Shown: positions 30,918 through 40,209 of the stretch, one piece after another
How positions within the stretch are numbered: position 1 is the first letter of the stretch
Layout: every line of letters begins with the position of its first letter
Origin: Arthrobacter sp. M2012083
GTDB lineage: Bacteria > Actinomycetota > Actinomycetes > Actinomycetales > Micrococcaceae
Assembly (NCBI RefSeq): GCF_000281065.1
Contig: NZ_AKKK01000010.1
Location: 1-64,000 of the forward strand
Direction of reading: 5' to 3'
Length of the DNA stretch: 64,000 nt
The notes under the pieces: generated by a model
Seen by the model: only the letters and a program-made list of their open reading frames with translations
The model's database searches: none
What the model was told of the DNA's origin: nothing
Translations under genes and position numbers: made by a program

Positions 30918-32105
30918 ATGAGCAACACATCCTTGAGGATCGTGGAGATCTCCGGACCTCCGCTGGAACGGGGGCGTCAGTATGGCAGTGCTGCAGCAGA
31001 CCTGATCACGAAAGCTATCGGTTTCTACACCGAGGCCTTCCAGCAGCAGACAGGACTTACGTGGGATCAGCTGCGCGGAAAGGCCGAACGCTGGATGGGG
31101 CTGTGCACCCAGGCGGCGCCGGATCTGGTCACGGAAATGCGCGGCATCGCCGAAGGCAGTGGCCGGGACGTCCTGGACATTATGGTGCTGAACCTCCGCG
31201 GCGAAATCATCTACGACGCTGGCTTCGCCAAGGCACCTGAGCACGAAGAGCGCGACAACGTGGACGGATGTACCTCTTTTGTCCTGACCGATGGTGCTTC
31301 CGGGGATGGCCACATGTACGTCGGTCAAAACTGGGATTGGCGCCACGGCACACAGGACACTGTGATGATCCTGAGGGTTGTCCAAGACCCCAAGCCCACG
31401 CTGATAATGCAGGTGGAGGCAGGCCAGATTGGCCGTCACGGAGCAAACTCCGCCGGTATTGCCCTTAACGCCAACGGATTGGGCGGCCGATTCAACGATG
31501 AACTCGGAATGCCGCAGACCTTCATCCGGCGAATGGTCTTGGACCAGGCCGAACTGCCGGATGCGCTGAATACGCTCTTCCGCCAGAAGCCGCACATCGC
31601 AAGTAACGCAGTCCTGTCCCACCGTTCCGGATTCTCCATCGACGTGGAAACGACTCCGGGAAGCAACGGTTGGATGTACCCGGACAAATCCGGGGTGCTG
31701 GTCCACGGAAACCACTACGAAGCTTTCATGCCGGTACAACTGGCAGCCACCTACCGACCGGTCTCCGTGGATTCCCTCTTCAGGGTCCCGCAAGCGAGGC
31801 GGGGGCTGGAACGGGTCCGCACAGCTACAAGCACCGTGCAATCCCGGGAAGCCATCAAGTCAGCAATGTCGGATCACCTGGGTTACCCCGAATCCGTTTG
31901 CACCCATCCGGACGAACGCCGCCCCCGCGTCCGCCAATGGTCCACGTTGCTCTCCAGCTGCGTAGACCTCACCACGGGCGACTACTTGGTTACCAACGGA
32001 ACACCGTGCGACCACAACTACGAACAAATGCCCTGGAACCTCTACGACGGGCCTGGTTCCGCCCACGACTCCTTCAACCCCACCATTGCAGAGGTATCAC
32101 TGTGA
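30918..32105 (+). CDS. C45 family autoproteolytic acyltransferase/hydrolase
   Basis: 395 residues, related to acyl-CoA:6-aminopenicillanate acyltransferase. The N-terminal ~115 residues would be the propeptide; the processing site is VDGCTSF, exposing Cys118 as N-terminal nucleophile. QNWDWR, GRHGANSAGIALNANGLG and YPESVCTHPDE follow, all typical of the family. These Ntn hydrolases cleave or form amide bonds on acylated amino acids or beta-lactam-like substrates. Lacking a signal peptide, it acts in the cytoplasm. It heads an operon with a complete peptide ABC importer, so it may hydrolyse the imported compound. The start at 30918 is preferred over an in-frame ATG at 30879. Confidence 0.82.
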   Translation: MSNTSLRIVEISGPPLERGRQYGSAAADLITKAIGFYTEAFQQQTGLTWDQLRGKAERWMGLCTQAAPDLVTEMRGIAEGSGRDVLDIMVLNLRGEIIYDAGFAKAPEHEERDNVDGCTSFVLTDGASGDGHMYVGQNWDWRHGTQDTVMILRVVQDPKPTLIMQVEAGQIGRHGANSAGIALNANGLGGRFNDELGMPQTFIRRMVLDQAELPDALNTLFRQKPHIASNAVLSHRSGFSIDVETTPGSNGWMYPDKSGVLVHGNHYEAFMPVQLAATYRPVSVDSLFRVPQARRGLERVRTATSTVQSREAIKSAMSDHLGYPESVCTHPDERRPRVRQWSTLLSSCVDLTTGDYLVTNGTPCDHNYEQMPWNLYDGPGSAHDSFNPTIAEVSL

Positions 32106-33754
32106 AACGCAACAATAGATTCAAGCCAGTTGCCCGAACCGGCGTCATCGCCGGTGCAGCCGCCTTCACTCTGGCGCTGAGTGCCTGCAACGCGGCAGGA
32201 CCTCAGGCACAGAGCACTCCCACCGATGTTTCCTTCGGCCCCACCACCTCCGAAGCTGCAGGCGCGATCGATTCCTTCACGTGGATGATCACCCAGGAGC
32301 CGGCAACCTTCGATCTGGACAAGGACAGCGGCACGGCCGAGAACACCATCATGTCCAACGTCTGCGAACGCCTAATGAAACTCCAGCCTGACCTGACCAC
32401 CACGCCTCACCTGGCAGAGAAAGCCGAATGGACCTCGGACACCACGGTGGTGTTTACGCTCCGGAAGGACGTCACGTTCCACGACGGGACACCGATGACG
32501 GCTGACGACGTGCTCTGGAGCATGCAGCGGCACGCCGCCAAGGGCGCCGACGAGTCCGATGAGTACGCCAACGTCACCAACATGGCAAAGACAAGCGACA
32601 ACCACATCACCGTCACGCTGAAACAACGCGACGCCATCTTCCTCCAGGCGATGGCCGGTAACGGCGGTATCGTCCTGAACCGCAAGGTTGTTGAAGTCCA
32701 AGGCGCTAACTTCGGATCGCCGTCGGCTCCTGACGCCTGCTCAGGTCCCATGAAACTTGAGAAGTGGTCGGCAGGCTCCAACATCACTCTCACCAAAGCT
32801 GCTGACTACTGGGACGCTGACAACGCTTCCCTGGCCAGCACCGTGACCTTCCGCTGGGCTGATGACAATGCGATCGTCAACGCTTTGACCAGCGGCGAAG
32901 CCCAAGGCGCCTACCTGGACAGCCCTGCCACGGCCGGACCATTGCAGAAGAGCGACAAGGTCCAGATCGCCCAAGGACCGTCCACCAACGTCTGGTCGCT
33001 CATCGCCACCGAGCGCGGAGCCCTCAAGGACGAGCGGATCAGGCAGGCATTGTCGCTGGCACTCAACCGGGAGGGTGTAGCCCAGGCAGCATTTGGCGGA
33101 CTGGCCAAACCCTGGAAGACGCCCGTGGGTCCGGGCGCTTGGGGCTACGAAGAGCCCACCTTCAACAGCGCCTATGAAGCACTGACAGGCGCACCCGCGC
33201 AGCCGTCCGAGGAAGACCTGGACAAGGCGAAGAAGCTGGTGCAGGAAGCTGGCGTGCCCGCAGAGCCGATCGTGGTTGCCAACAGCGGCGACTCCATCAG
33301 GAACGTCATCTCCAGTGCACTGGTTGAAGCTGCGCAGAAGATTGGCTTGAAAGCCGAAATCGTTACTATCCCACGCCAGCAATACGGCGACTTCTACTCG
33401 GACGCATCCCTGCGTGCACAAGCCGACCTCTTCTCGGACGAGTACTACATCTCCAAGAACGACCCCGTGGGATTCTACAAAAACGGGGCCTCCACGGCCC
33501 GGGTCAACTTTGTGAAATTCACCGGCGAGGGTTACGACGACAAGGTCAAGGAAGCCCAGGCCACCACCGACAACGCTGCCCGCGCCAAGCTCGCCATCGA
33601 TCTGGAGAAGCAGTGGACCGAGGCCGTGGTCTGGATTCCTGTGGCACACACACCCGCAACCATCGCCATGGCGAAAGACATCACCGGAGCACCGTCGTCG
33701 GCGTCGTTCCTCTACTACCCGTGGGCCGCGGACGTCGGCAGCAGCAAGAAGTGA
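32102..33754 (+). CDS. Oligopeptide-type ABC substrate-binding lipoprotein (family 5)
   Basis: 550 residues. Signal peptide with lipobox LSAC (Cys29), then the family-5 signature region LRKDVTFHDGTPMTADDVLWSM and later RIRQALSLALNREGVAQAAFGG. These proteins bind peptides, nickel, glutathione, or sugar-peptide compounds. The GTG start overlaps the C45 gene stop and follows GAGGTATCACT. The longer open frame upstream is a shadow of the C45 gene. Confidence 0.9.
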   Translation: MKRNNRFKPVARTGVIAGAAAFTLALSACNAAGPQAQSTPTDVSFGPTTSEAAGAIDSFTWMITQEPATFDLDKDSGTAENTIMSNVCERLMKLQPDLTTTPHLAEKAEWTSDTTVVFTLRKDVTFHDGTPMTADDVLWSMQRHAAKGADESDEYANVTNMAKTSDNHITVTLKQRDAIFLQAMAGNGGIVLNRKVVEVQGANFGSPSAPDACSGPMKLEKWSAGSNITLTKAADYWDADNASLASTVTFRWADDNAIVNALTSGEAQGAYLDSPATAGPLQKSDKVQIAQGPSTNVWSLIATERGALKDERIRQALSLALNREGVAQAAFGGLAKPWKTPVGPGAWGYEEPTFNSAYEALTGAPAQPSEEDLDKAKKLVQEAGVPAEPIVVANSGDSIRNVISSALVEAAQKIGLKAEIVTIPRQQYGDFYSDASLRAQADLFSDEYYISKNDPVGFYKNGASTARVNFVKFTGEGYDDKVKEAQATTDNAARAKLAIDLEKQWTEAVVWIPVAHTPATIAMAKDITGAPSSASFLYYPWAADVGSSKK

Positions 33755-33758
33755 CGCC

Positions 33759-34709
33759 ATGATCCGTGCAGCAACCCGCATCGCGGGAATGATCCTGACC
33801 CTGGTGGTGAGCTCGTTCGTCATCTTCGCCGCGATGTATGCGGCGCCAGGGGATCCGGTCACATTCCTGATCGGCAACCCGGAGAACATGACCCCTGAGC
33901 GCGTTGCCGAAGTGAAGGCGCAGTACAACCTGGATCAACCGCTCATTGTGCAATACGGGCTCTGGGCGTCGCAGGCTTTCATGGGCAACTTCGGTACGTC
34001 GTTCCAATATCACCAGCCGGTGGCTGAGCTCATGGCCACCCGGCTCCCGGCAACACTCGCGTTGGTGGCCATGGCGTCAGTGCTGTTCATCGTGGCCGGT
34101 GTTGGCCTGGGCATCCTGTCCGCGCTGCGCCAAGGCAAGCGCACAGACTCCACCATCACCGCCGCCACCACACTCGCAGCATCGGTTCCGTCCTTCGTTA
34201 TTGGGCTGCTGCTGGTCTCCATCTTCTCGGTCCAACTGGGATGGTTTCCCGTCTCGGGTGCTGGCGAAGGGTTTCTGGATCGGCTGCACCACCTTGCGCT
34301 GCCCGCAGTGGCACTCGCCGTTGGCGCCGTCGCCATAGTCAGCAGGGTGACCCGGCAATCCATGGTGGAGCAGCTGTCCATGGACCACGTGGAAGCGGCC
34401 CGCAGCTTCGGGTTGGCACCAGCGAAGTTGATCCGCCGGCACGTGCTGCGCAACGCATGGGGACCCATCCTGACCATGGTGGCGCTTGTAGTGGCCAGCA
34501 TGCTGGCCGGAACGGTGGTCGTCGAAAGCGTGTTTGGTATCAGCGGTGTGGGCAAGCTGCTGGTGGATGCCATCAACACGCACGACTTCCCCGTGGTGCA
34601 GGCGGTACTCCTCTACATGGTCATCACGTACATGGTGGTGACCACCCTGGTGGACCTGGTCCACCCGCTGCTTGATCCGCGTATCAAGGCAAAGGACAAG
34701 AAATCATGA
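33759..34709 (+). CDS. Oligopeptide ABC transporter permease (DppB/OppB-type)
   Basis: 316 residues, six helices. DppB features include APGDPVTFLIGNPENMTPERVAEVKAQYN-type N-terminal domain, FGTSFQYHQPV, and the EAA loop MDHVEAARSFGLAPAKLIRRHVLRNAWGPI. Starts 5 nt after the binding-protein stop and overlaps the next permease by 4 bp. Confidence 0.92.
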   Translation: MIRAATRIAGMILTLVVSSFVIFAAMYAAPGDPVTFLIGNPENMTPERVAEVKAQYNLDQPLIVQYGLWASQAFMGNFGTSFQYHQPVAELMATRLPATLALVAMASVLFIVAGVGLGILSALRQGKRTDSTITAATTLAASVPSFVIGLLLVSIFSVQLGWFPVSGAGEGFLDRLHHLALPAVALAVGAVAIVSRVTRQSMVEQLSMDHVEAARSFGLAPAKLIRRHVLRNAWGPILTMVALVVASMLAGTVVVESVFGISGVGKLLVDAINTHDFPVVQAVLLYMVITYMVVTTLVDLVHPLLDPRIKAKDKKS

Positions 34710-35569
34710 GTTCCCTTTCGACGTCCACGCTGGCGTCCACCCCGGTAATTGGCAAGAAGAAGCGCGACGTTGCGTACCTTCTGAGCTTGGGCTTCCTCAT
34801 GGTTGTGGTTGCCGCCGCTTTGCTCGCACCGTGGGTGGCCCCCTACGCCGCCAACGCCGTGGACTTCACCGCGATCTGGCAGGCGCCGGGTGCAGCGCAC
34901 CTTCTCGGCACGGACCAGGTAGGCCAGGACTTGTTCTCGCGACTCATCCACGGAGCCCGCGAATCGTTGCTCGGCCCCCTTGCGCTGTTGGCGCTGGCCA
35001 CAGTGTTCGGAGTGACCATCGGAACCGTTGCTGCCTGGAACGGCGGCTGGATCGATGGCCTCCTGGCACGCATCACCGACGTCATGTTCGCCTTTCCGGG
35101 TCTGCTGTTCGTGGTTCTGGTGATTGCCGTCTTTGGCAAAGGACCCGCGACGGCGATTGTCGCCTTGGCGCTCGCCTACGCACCGGTGATCGCCAAGTTC
35201 ACGAGGTCGCTGGCGCTGGCCGAGATGGCCCGCCCGTATGTGGATGCGTATCGCGTGCAAGGCGTGGGCGGATTCTTCCTGTGCGTCCGCTACATCATTC
35301 CCAACCTGACCCCACCGCTCCTCGGGTACCTTGTGGTGCTGTTCGGCGAAGGCCTCATGAGCCTCGCGACACTCAGCTTCCTGGGCTTTGGTGCGCAACC
35401 GCCCAGCTCCGAATGGGGGCTCATGGTCCAGGAAGGCCAGTCCGGCATCATCCAAGGCCACATCTGGCCGACACTGGTTCCCGGCGCCGCCATCGCCGCC
35501 GTTGTGGTGGCCGTCAACGTGGTGGGCGTGCGTTTGTCCGACCGCCTGAACTCACGGTTTGAGAGGTAG
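34706..35569 (+). CDS. Oligopeptide ABC transporter permease (DppC/OppC-type)
   Basis: 287 residues. An N-terminal helix (~25-47) leads to the DppC domain with HLLGTDQVGQDLFSRLIHGA, GRITD-like ARITDVMFAFPGLL, and the EAA loop with VDAYRVQGVGGFFLCVRYIIPN. Heterodimer partner of the preceding permease. The ATGA overlap keeps the two proteins in equal amount. Confidence 0.92.
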   Translation: MSSLSTSTLASTPVIGKKKRDVAYLLSLGFLMVVVAAALLAPWVAPYAANAVDFTAIWQAPGAAHLLGTDQVGQDLFSRLIHGARESLLGPLALLALATVFGVTIGTVAAWNGGWIDGLLARITDVMFAFPGLLFVVLVIAVFGKGPATAIVALALAYAPVIAKFTRSLALAEMARPYVDAYRVQGVGGFFLCVRYIIPNLTPPLLGYLVVLFGEGLMSLATLSFLGFGAQPPSSEWGLMVQEGQSGIIQGHIWPTLVPGAAIAAVVVAVNVVGVRLSDRLNSRFER

Positions 35570-35573
35570 GAAA

Positions 35574-36383
35574 ATGCTGCTCGACATAGACAATCTGAGC
35601 CTCACCATCACCACGAATGGCATCAGTCATCAAATCCTGGACAAGGTGAGTCTCTCCGTTGACGCCGGAGAAGTGGTGGGCCTGGTGGGGGAGTCCGGCT
35701 CGGGTAAGTCCACCACAGCGCGAGCCGTGCTGAAGCTGTATCCCGAAACGGCCGCCGTCGGCGGTTCCATTACGGTGGGCGGGACGGAAGTCCTGTCGGC
35801 CTCCAAAGATGAGCTGCACCGTGTGCGCTCCTCCGAAGCGGCGCTGATCCACCAGGACCCGAGGGCTGCGCTCAACCCCGTGCGGCGGATCGGCGACTCG
35901 CTGACCGAACGGCTGGTCCACGTGCTGGGTGTCAGCCGTGCGGACGCTGCTGCGGCCGGGCTTGAACTCCTTGCCGCTGTGGGGATCCGGCAGCCTGAAG
36001 AGCGGATGCGCCAATACCCGCACGAGCTTTCCGGCGGCATGCTGCAGCGCGTGGTGATCGCCGCCGCTCTCACCGGACAGCCCAAGCTGCTGCTGGCAGA
36101 CGAGGCCACGAGCGCTCTGGACGTGACCACCCAGGCCGAAGTTCTTGCCATTCTGCGCGACCTTCAGGAGCAACGCGGCCTGGGAGTCCTCCTCATTACC
36201 CACGACCTCCACCTGGCCGCCGCCTACTGCGATCGCGTCTACGTGATGTACCGCGGGCAGATTGTGGAGGAACTGCGGGGCAACGATCTCTTCCACGGTG
36301 CGCAACACGAATACACCCGCCGGCTGTTGTCGGCCGTTCCCGCAATCGGCCACCTCCCCAAGACAGAAAGCAGGGCATCATGA
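35574..36383 (+). CDS. Oligopeptide ABC transporter ATPase (DppD-type)
   Basis: 269 residues. Walker A GLVGESGSGKST, Q-loop ALIHQDPRAALNPVRRIG, signature ELSGGMLQRVVIAAAL, Walker B LLLADEATSALD, and switch LITHDLHLAAAYC. The usual C-terminal oligopeptide domain with a Cys cluster is shortened. The start at 35574 follows AGGTAGGA; an in-frame TTG at 35559 overlaps the permease gene. Confidence 0.9.
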   Translation: MLLDIDNLSLTITTNGISHQILDKVSLSVDAGEVVGLVGESGSGKSTTARAVLKLYPETAAVGGSITVGGTEVLSASKDELHRVRSSEAALIHQDPRAALNPVRRIGDSLTERLVHVLGVSRADAAAAGLELLAAVGIRQPEERMRQYPHELSGGMLQRVVIAAALTGQPKLLLADEATSALDVTTQAEVLAILRDLQEQRGLGVLLITHDLHLAAAYCDRVYVMYRGQIVEELRGNDLFHGAQHEYTRRLLSAVPAIGHLPKTESRAS

Positions 36384-37201
36384 GCGAGCACGTACTTGAG
36401 GTCGACGGGCTGCAGAAGGCGTTCCGCGTGGGTGCAGGCAACGTCGTGGCGTGCAATAACGTCAGCTTCGCCATTCCGCCGGGCGGATCCATGGGGCTGG
36501 TGGGGGAGTCGGGGTCCGGTAAGAGCACCATTGCCCGCATGTTGGTGGGTCTTGAAACGCCCGACGCCGGCACTATCCACGTGCGGGGACGGCAGCTTGG
36601 GACGCGGGAACGGGGGCGGGCGGCCCGCCTGCGGCGTGCCAAGGAGATCCAGATGGTGTTCCAGGATCCGTACGGTTCTTTGGATCGCCGGCTGACCGTG
36701 GCGCAGTGCTTGGATCAGGCGATGCGGTTGCATGGGGTTTCTGGTTCTTCGCGTATCGCTGGGCTGCTTGATCAGGTTGGCCTGCTGGCGAAGCATGGCG
36801 ACTCCAAGCCCCACCAGCTCAGTGGTGGGCAGCGGCAGCGCGCAGCGATTGCCCGGTGCTTGGCAATCGAGCCATCGGTGATGGTGCTGGACGAGGCTGT
36901 CTCGGCTTTGGATGTGTCTGTTCAGGCGCAGATTCTGGCTCTGTTGAACGAGATCCGTGCATCCTCCGGGATCGCACTGTTGTTCGTGAGCCACGACCTC
37001 GCCGTGGTTTCCGAGGTCACCGACGACGTACTGGTTATGTACCGGGGATCGATCCTGGAGCAGGGTCCAACGGGCCGGGTGCTGAATGCGCCGGAGCACA
37101 GTTACACGAAGCTGCTCATTTCGTCGATGCCAGGGCCGGGGTGGGACCCGAAGAACGTGCTGGAGCGCCGCGCTGCGTTCTTGGCGGAAGTGGGAGTGTG
37201 A
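36380..37201 (+). CDS. Oligopeptide ABC transporter ATPase (DppF-type)
   Basis: 273 residues. Walker A GLVGESGSGKSTIARML, Q-loop IQMVFQDPYGSLDRR, signature QLSGGQRQRAAIARCL, Walker B VMVLDEAVSALDVS and switch FVSHDLAVV. Second ATPase of the importer; overlaps dppD-type gene by ATGA. Last gene of the C45-opp operon. Confidence 0.92.
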   Translation: MSEHVLEVDGLQKAFRVGAGNVVACNNVSFAIPPGGSMGLVGESGSGKSTIARMLVGLETPDAGTIHVRGRQLGTRERGRAARLRRAKEIQMVFQDPYGSLDRRLTVAQCLDQAMRLHGVSGSSRIAGLLDQVGLLAKHGDSKPHQLSGGQRQRAAIARCLAIEPSVMVLDEAVSALDVSVQAQILALLNEIRASSGIALLFVSHDLAVVSEVTDDVLVMYRGSILEQGPTGRVLNAPEHSYTKLLISSMPGPGWDPKNVLERRAAFLAEVGV

Positions 37202-37271
37202 CTTTGGATAGTAGGCTGGGCTGAACCACGTGGGGGCGCCGGTTCCTCCCGCACGCCGAAGGAATCGTCGA

Positions 37272-38738
37272 ATGAAATTCTCCATGTCCAGTCGCTCAAG
37301 CCTCCCGAAAACTTCAGCCAAACCGCCGACACGGGGGTTCGCCGGCGCTAAAACGGCCGCTGTCCTGCTCGCCACCATGCTTCTCGCCGCGTCTGGTGCA
37401 ACGGCGGCCACCGCCTCCGAAGAATCGCCCACAGTCCAAAACGACCACGCGATGGGATCGACCATTCGTGGTCATGAAAGCGCAGGCCAATTGTTCTCCA
37501 TTCAGGCCACAGATTCCGCTTCTTCATTACCGGGTGTGCCGGGCATGGATGTCAGTAGCCACCAAGGGGTGGTGGACTGGACCAAGGCTGCAGCAAACGG
37601 GGCCAAGTTCGCGTACGTCAAAGCCAGCGAGGGGACCGAATACAGCAATCCGTACTTCGCCAACGAATACGCCGGAGCTGCTTCAGCCGGGATGCTGCGC
37701 GGCGCCTACCATTTCGCCCTCCCCAACGCGTCGTCCGGTGCCGCTCAAGCCAGCTACTTCCTCCAGAGCGGCGCAGCCTGGACTCCGGATGGAGAAACAC
37801 TGCCTGCCCTGCTGGACCTCGAATACAACCCCTACGGCAGCGCTTGCTACGGAATGACACCTGGTGAGATGGTGTCGTGGGTCTCCGATTTCGCCACCAC
37901 CATCCTGTCGCGAACCGGCCGCCTTCCTGCCATCTACACCACCACCGACTGGTGGAATACCTGCACGGGAAGGGCCAATGGCTTCGGGAACCACCCTCTG
38001 CACATCGCCAGGTGGGAGTCGACACCCGGGGCGCTGCCAGCTGGTTGGAATGCCTACACCTTGTGGCAGTACGCCGATTCCGGCGTGTTCCCGGGTGATC
38101 AGAATGTCTTCAACGGTACCGTCGGGCAGTTGACGGCCTTCGCCAGCAACCCAGGCCCCATTTTCTCCGACATATCCGGCGGGCAGTTCACCGCCGAAGT
38201 CAATTGGCTCGGGTCCCGCGGCATTTCAACAGGATGGACCGAGGCCAACGGAGCCAGGACTTACCGACCCTTGGCCCCCGTAGCCCGTGATGCCATGGCC
38301 GCCTTCATGTACCGGCTGGCAGGCTCACCTGCCTTCACCGCCCCCGCCAAGTCGCCCTTTACCGACGTAGCCACGACCAACCCGTTCTACAAGCAGATCA
38401 CCTGGCTTGCCAGCAAGGGCATCAGTACCGGATGGATCGAGGCCAATGGGACCAAGACCTACAGGCCCTTTGAGCCGGTAGCCCGCGACGCCATGGCCGC
38501 ATTCATGTACAGGCTGGCCGGTTCGCCGGAGTTCACTGCCCCCGCGGAGTCGCCGTTTACGGACGTTGCCACTAACAACCCGTTCTACAAGCAGATCACT
38601 TGGCTCGCAAGCAGCGGCATCAGTTCCGGCTGGAGCGAAGCCGATGGGACCAAGACCTACAGGCCCTTTGAGCCGGTGGCCCGCGATGCCATGGCCGCGT
38701 TTATGAGCCGTTTCGACAACAAATTCGGGGACCAGTAA
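37272..38738 (+). CDS. Secreted GH25 lysozyme with three SLH repeats
   Basis: 488 residues. Long signal region (1-~50, helix AAVLLATMLLAASGATAATA), then a GH25 muramidase domain from MDVSSHQGVVDWTKAA with the catalytic acid in LLDLEYNPYG and the WQYAD strand near its end. The C-terminus holds three S-layer-homology repeats of ~62 residues: each has SPFTDV...FYKQITWLASKGIS, a TYRPFEPVARDAMAAFMYR motif. Repeats 2 and 3 are nearly identical. It cleaves peptidoglycan between MurNAc and GlcNAc while the SLH part anchors it to wall polymer. The start at 37272 is the ATG at the signal-peptide head. Confidence 0.9.
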   Translation: MKFSMSSRSSLPKTSAKPPTRGFAGAKTAAVLLATMLLAASGATAATASEESPTVQNDHAMGSTIRGHESAGQLFSIQATDSASSLPGVPGMDVSSHQGVVDWTKAAANGAKFAYVKASEGTEYSNPYFANEYAGAASAGMLRGAYHFALPNASSGAAQASYFLQSGAAWTPDGETLPALLDLEYNPYGSACYGMTPGEMVSWVSDFATTILSRTGRLPAIYTTTDWWNTCTGRANGFGNHPLHIARWESTPGALPAGWNAYTLWQYADSGVFPGDQNVFNGTVGQLTAFASNPGPIFSDISGGQFTAEVNWLGSRGISTGWTEANGARTYRPLAPVARDAMAAFMYRLAGSPAFTAPAKSPFTDVATTNPFYKQITWLASKGISTGWIEANGTKTYRPFEPVARDAMAAFMYRLAGSPEFTAPAESPFTDVATNNPFYKQITWLASSGISSGWSEADGTKTYRPFEPVARDAMAAFMSRFDNKFGDQ

Positions 38739-38779
38739 GGGCTGCTCCGGTATTGGCGGCTATTTCCCGGCAGGGGACC

Positions 38780-40135
38780 CTACTTCCCCTTCTTCCCGCC
38801 CCTCTTAGCCGCGGCGTTCATCGCCGACTTCACCGCAGGCGGCAGCCCCGCCGTCTCGGTCTCGGGCTCAGCGACGGTCCCGCGCCAGCGGGCCAGCCCC
38901 TTCATTCCGTGGTAAATCACCAGTGCAGCGGCTGATCCCAAGGCAATGCCCGTGAACTTCAGCTCGCCGATGGTCCACGTGTAATCCGCGATGCCAATAA
39001 TCAGCGCTACAGCGGCGGTAGTCAGGTTGATGGGGTTGGAGAAGTTGACCTTGTTCTGCACCCAGATCTTCACGCCGAGCACGCCGATCATGCCGTACAG
39101 CATGGTCGCGGCGCCGCCCAGCACACCGGCCGGCACGGTCGCGATCAGTTCGCCGAATTTCGGGGAGAAGCTCAGCAGAATGGCGAAGATACCGGCCACC
39201 CAGTATGCCGCCGTCGAATAGACCTTGGTGGCGGCCATGACGCCGATGTTCTCCGCGTACGTCGTGGTACCGGAACCGCCGCCGAACCCGGCGAGCACCG
39301 TCGCGGCGCCGTCGGCCATCAGCGCGCGTCCGGAGACGCCGTCGAGGTTTTGGCCGGTCATCGCGGCCACCGACTTCACGTGGCCCACGTTTTCAGCCAC
39401 GAGCACCAGCACGACGGGCACGAAGAGCCCCACCACGCCAAGGTGGAATTCGGGCGTCTGGAACAGCGGCAGGCCAACCCACGCGGCGGCATCCATCTTT
39501 TCGTAGGACACCTCGCCGCGCATCATCGCCACGAGGTAACCCACTACAACACCCACCAGAATGCTCAGGCGCCCCAGGATCCCGCGGAAGAGCACACTGA
39601 CCAGGATGATTGTCACCAGCGTGACCAGCGCCGTGACCGGAGCGGCGTCGAAGTTGTTCTTCGCGGCGGGCGCGAGGTTAAGGCCGATCAGCGCCACGAT
39701 CGCGCCAGTGACGATCGGAGGCATGAGCCGGTTGATCCATTCGGCTCCAAACTTCTGGACGATCGCACCAATAAGCGCCAGTACGACGCCGGCAAGCACC
39801 ACGCCGCCCAAGGCGCCGCTGACGCCGTACTGCTGCTGCGACGCCATGATCGGGGCGATGAACGCGAAGCTCGAACCCAGGTAGCTGGGCACTCGGCCCT
39901 TGGTGATCACCAGGAAGAGCAGGGTGCCGATGCCCGAGAAGAGCAGGGTGGTGGCCGGCGGCATGCCCGTGATGATGGGGACCAGGAAGGTGGCGCCGAA
40001 CATGGCCACTACGTGCTGCATGCCGATACCGATGGTCAAGGGCCAGGCGAGCCGCTCGTCGGGAGCCACCACGTGGCCTGGGCGAATGGACTTGCCGTTG
40101 CCGTGGAGCTTCCATTTGATGCCGAGCATGCTCAT
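38780..40135 (-). CDS. NCS2-family uracil/xanthine permease
   Basis: 451 residues with about 12-14 membrane segments. N-terminal DERLAWPLTIGIGMQHVVAMFGAT is the NCS2 hallmark, and the substrate region reads AENVGHVKSVAAMTGQNLDG and GFGGGSGTTTYAENIGVMAATKV, typical of UraA-type uracil permeases. A charged Lys-rich C-terminus follows. GAGGAAGG precedes the ATG. Probably a proton-coupled nucleobase importer for uracil. Stands alone, convergent with the lysozyme gene. Confidence 0.88.
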   Translation of the reverse strand: MSMLGIKWKLHGNGKSIRPGHVVAPDERLAWPLTIGIGMQHVVAMFGATFLVPIITGMPPATTLLFSGIGTLLFLVITKGRVPSYLGSSFAFIAPIMASQQQYGVSGALGGVVLAGVVLALIGAIVQKFGAEWINRLMPPIVTGAIVALIGLNLAPAAKNNFDAAPVTALVTLVTIILVSVLFRGILGRLSILVGVVVGYLVAMMRGEVSYEKMDAAAWVGLPLFQTPEFHLGVVGLFVPVVLVLVAENVGHVKSVAAMTGQNLDGVSGRALMADGAATVLAGFGGGSGTTTYAENIGVMAATKVYSTAAYWVAGIFAILLSFSPKFGELIATVPAGVLGGAATMLYGMIGVLGVKIWVQNKVNFSNPINLTTAAVALIIGIADYTWTIGELKFTGIALGSAAALVIYHGMKGLARWRGTVAEPETETAGLPPAVKSAMNAAAKRGGKKGK

Positions 40136-40209
40136 GGCGGGGCCTTCCTCAGAAGAGTATTGGGATTCGGTGCAACATTACCGCCAAATGCCCACCCACA
40201 TGCGGCGCT

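Noticed and set aside
31670..32101. N-terminal extension of the peptide-binding lipoprotein
   Set aside because: It lies entirely within the C45 gene; the signal peptide and lipobox begin at 32102.
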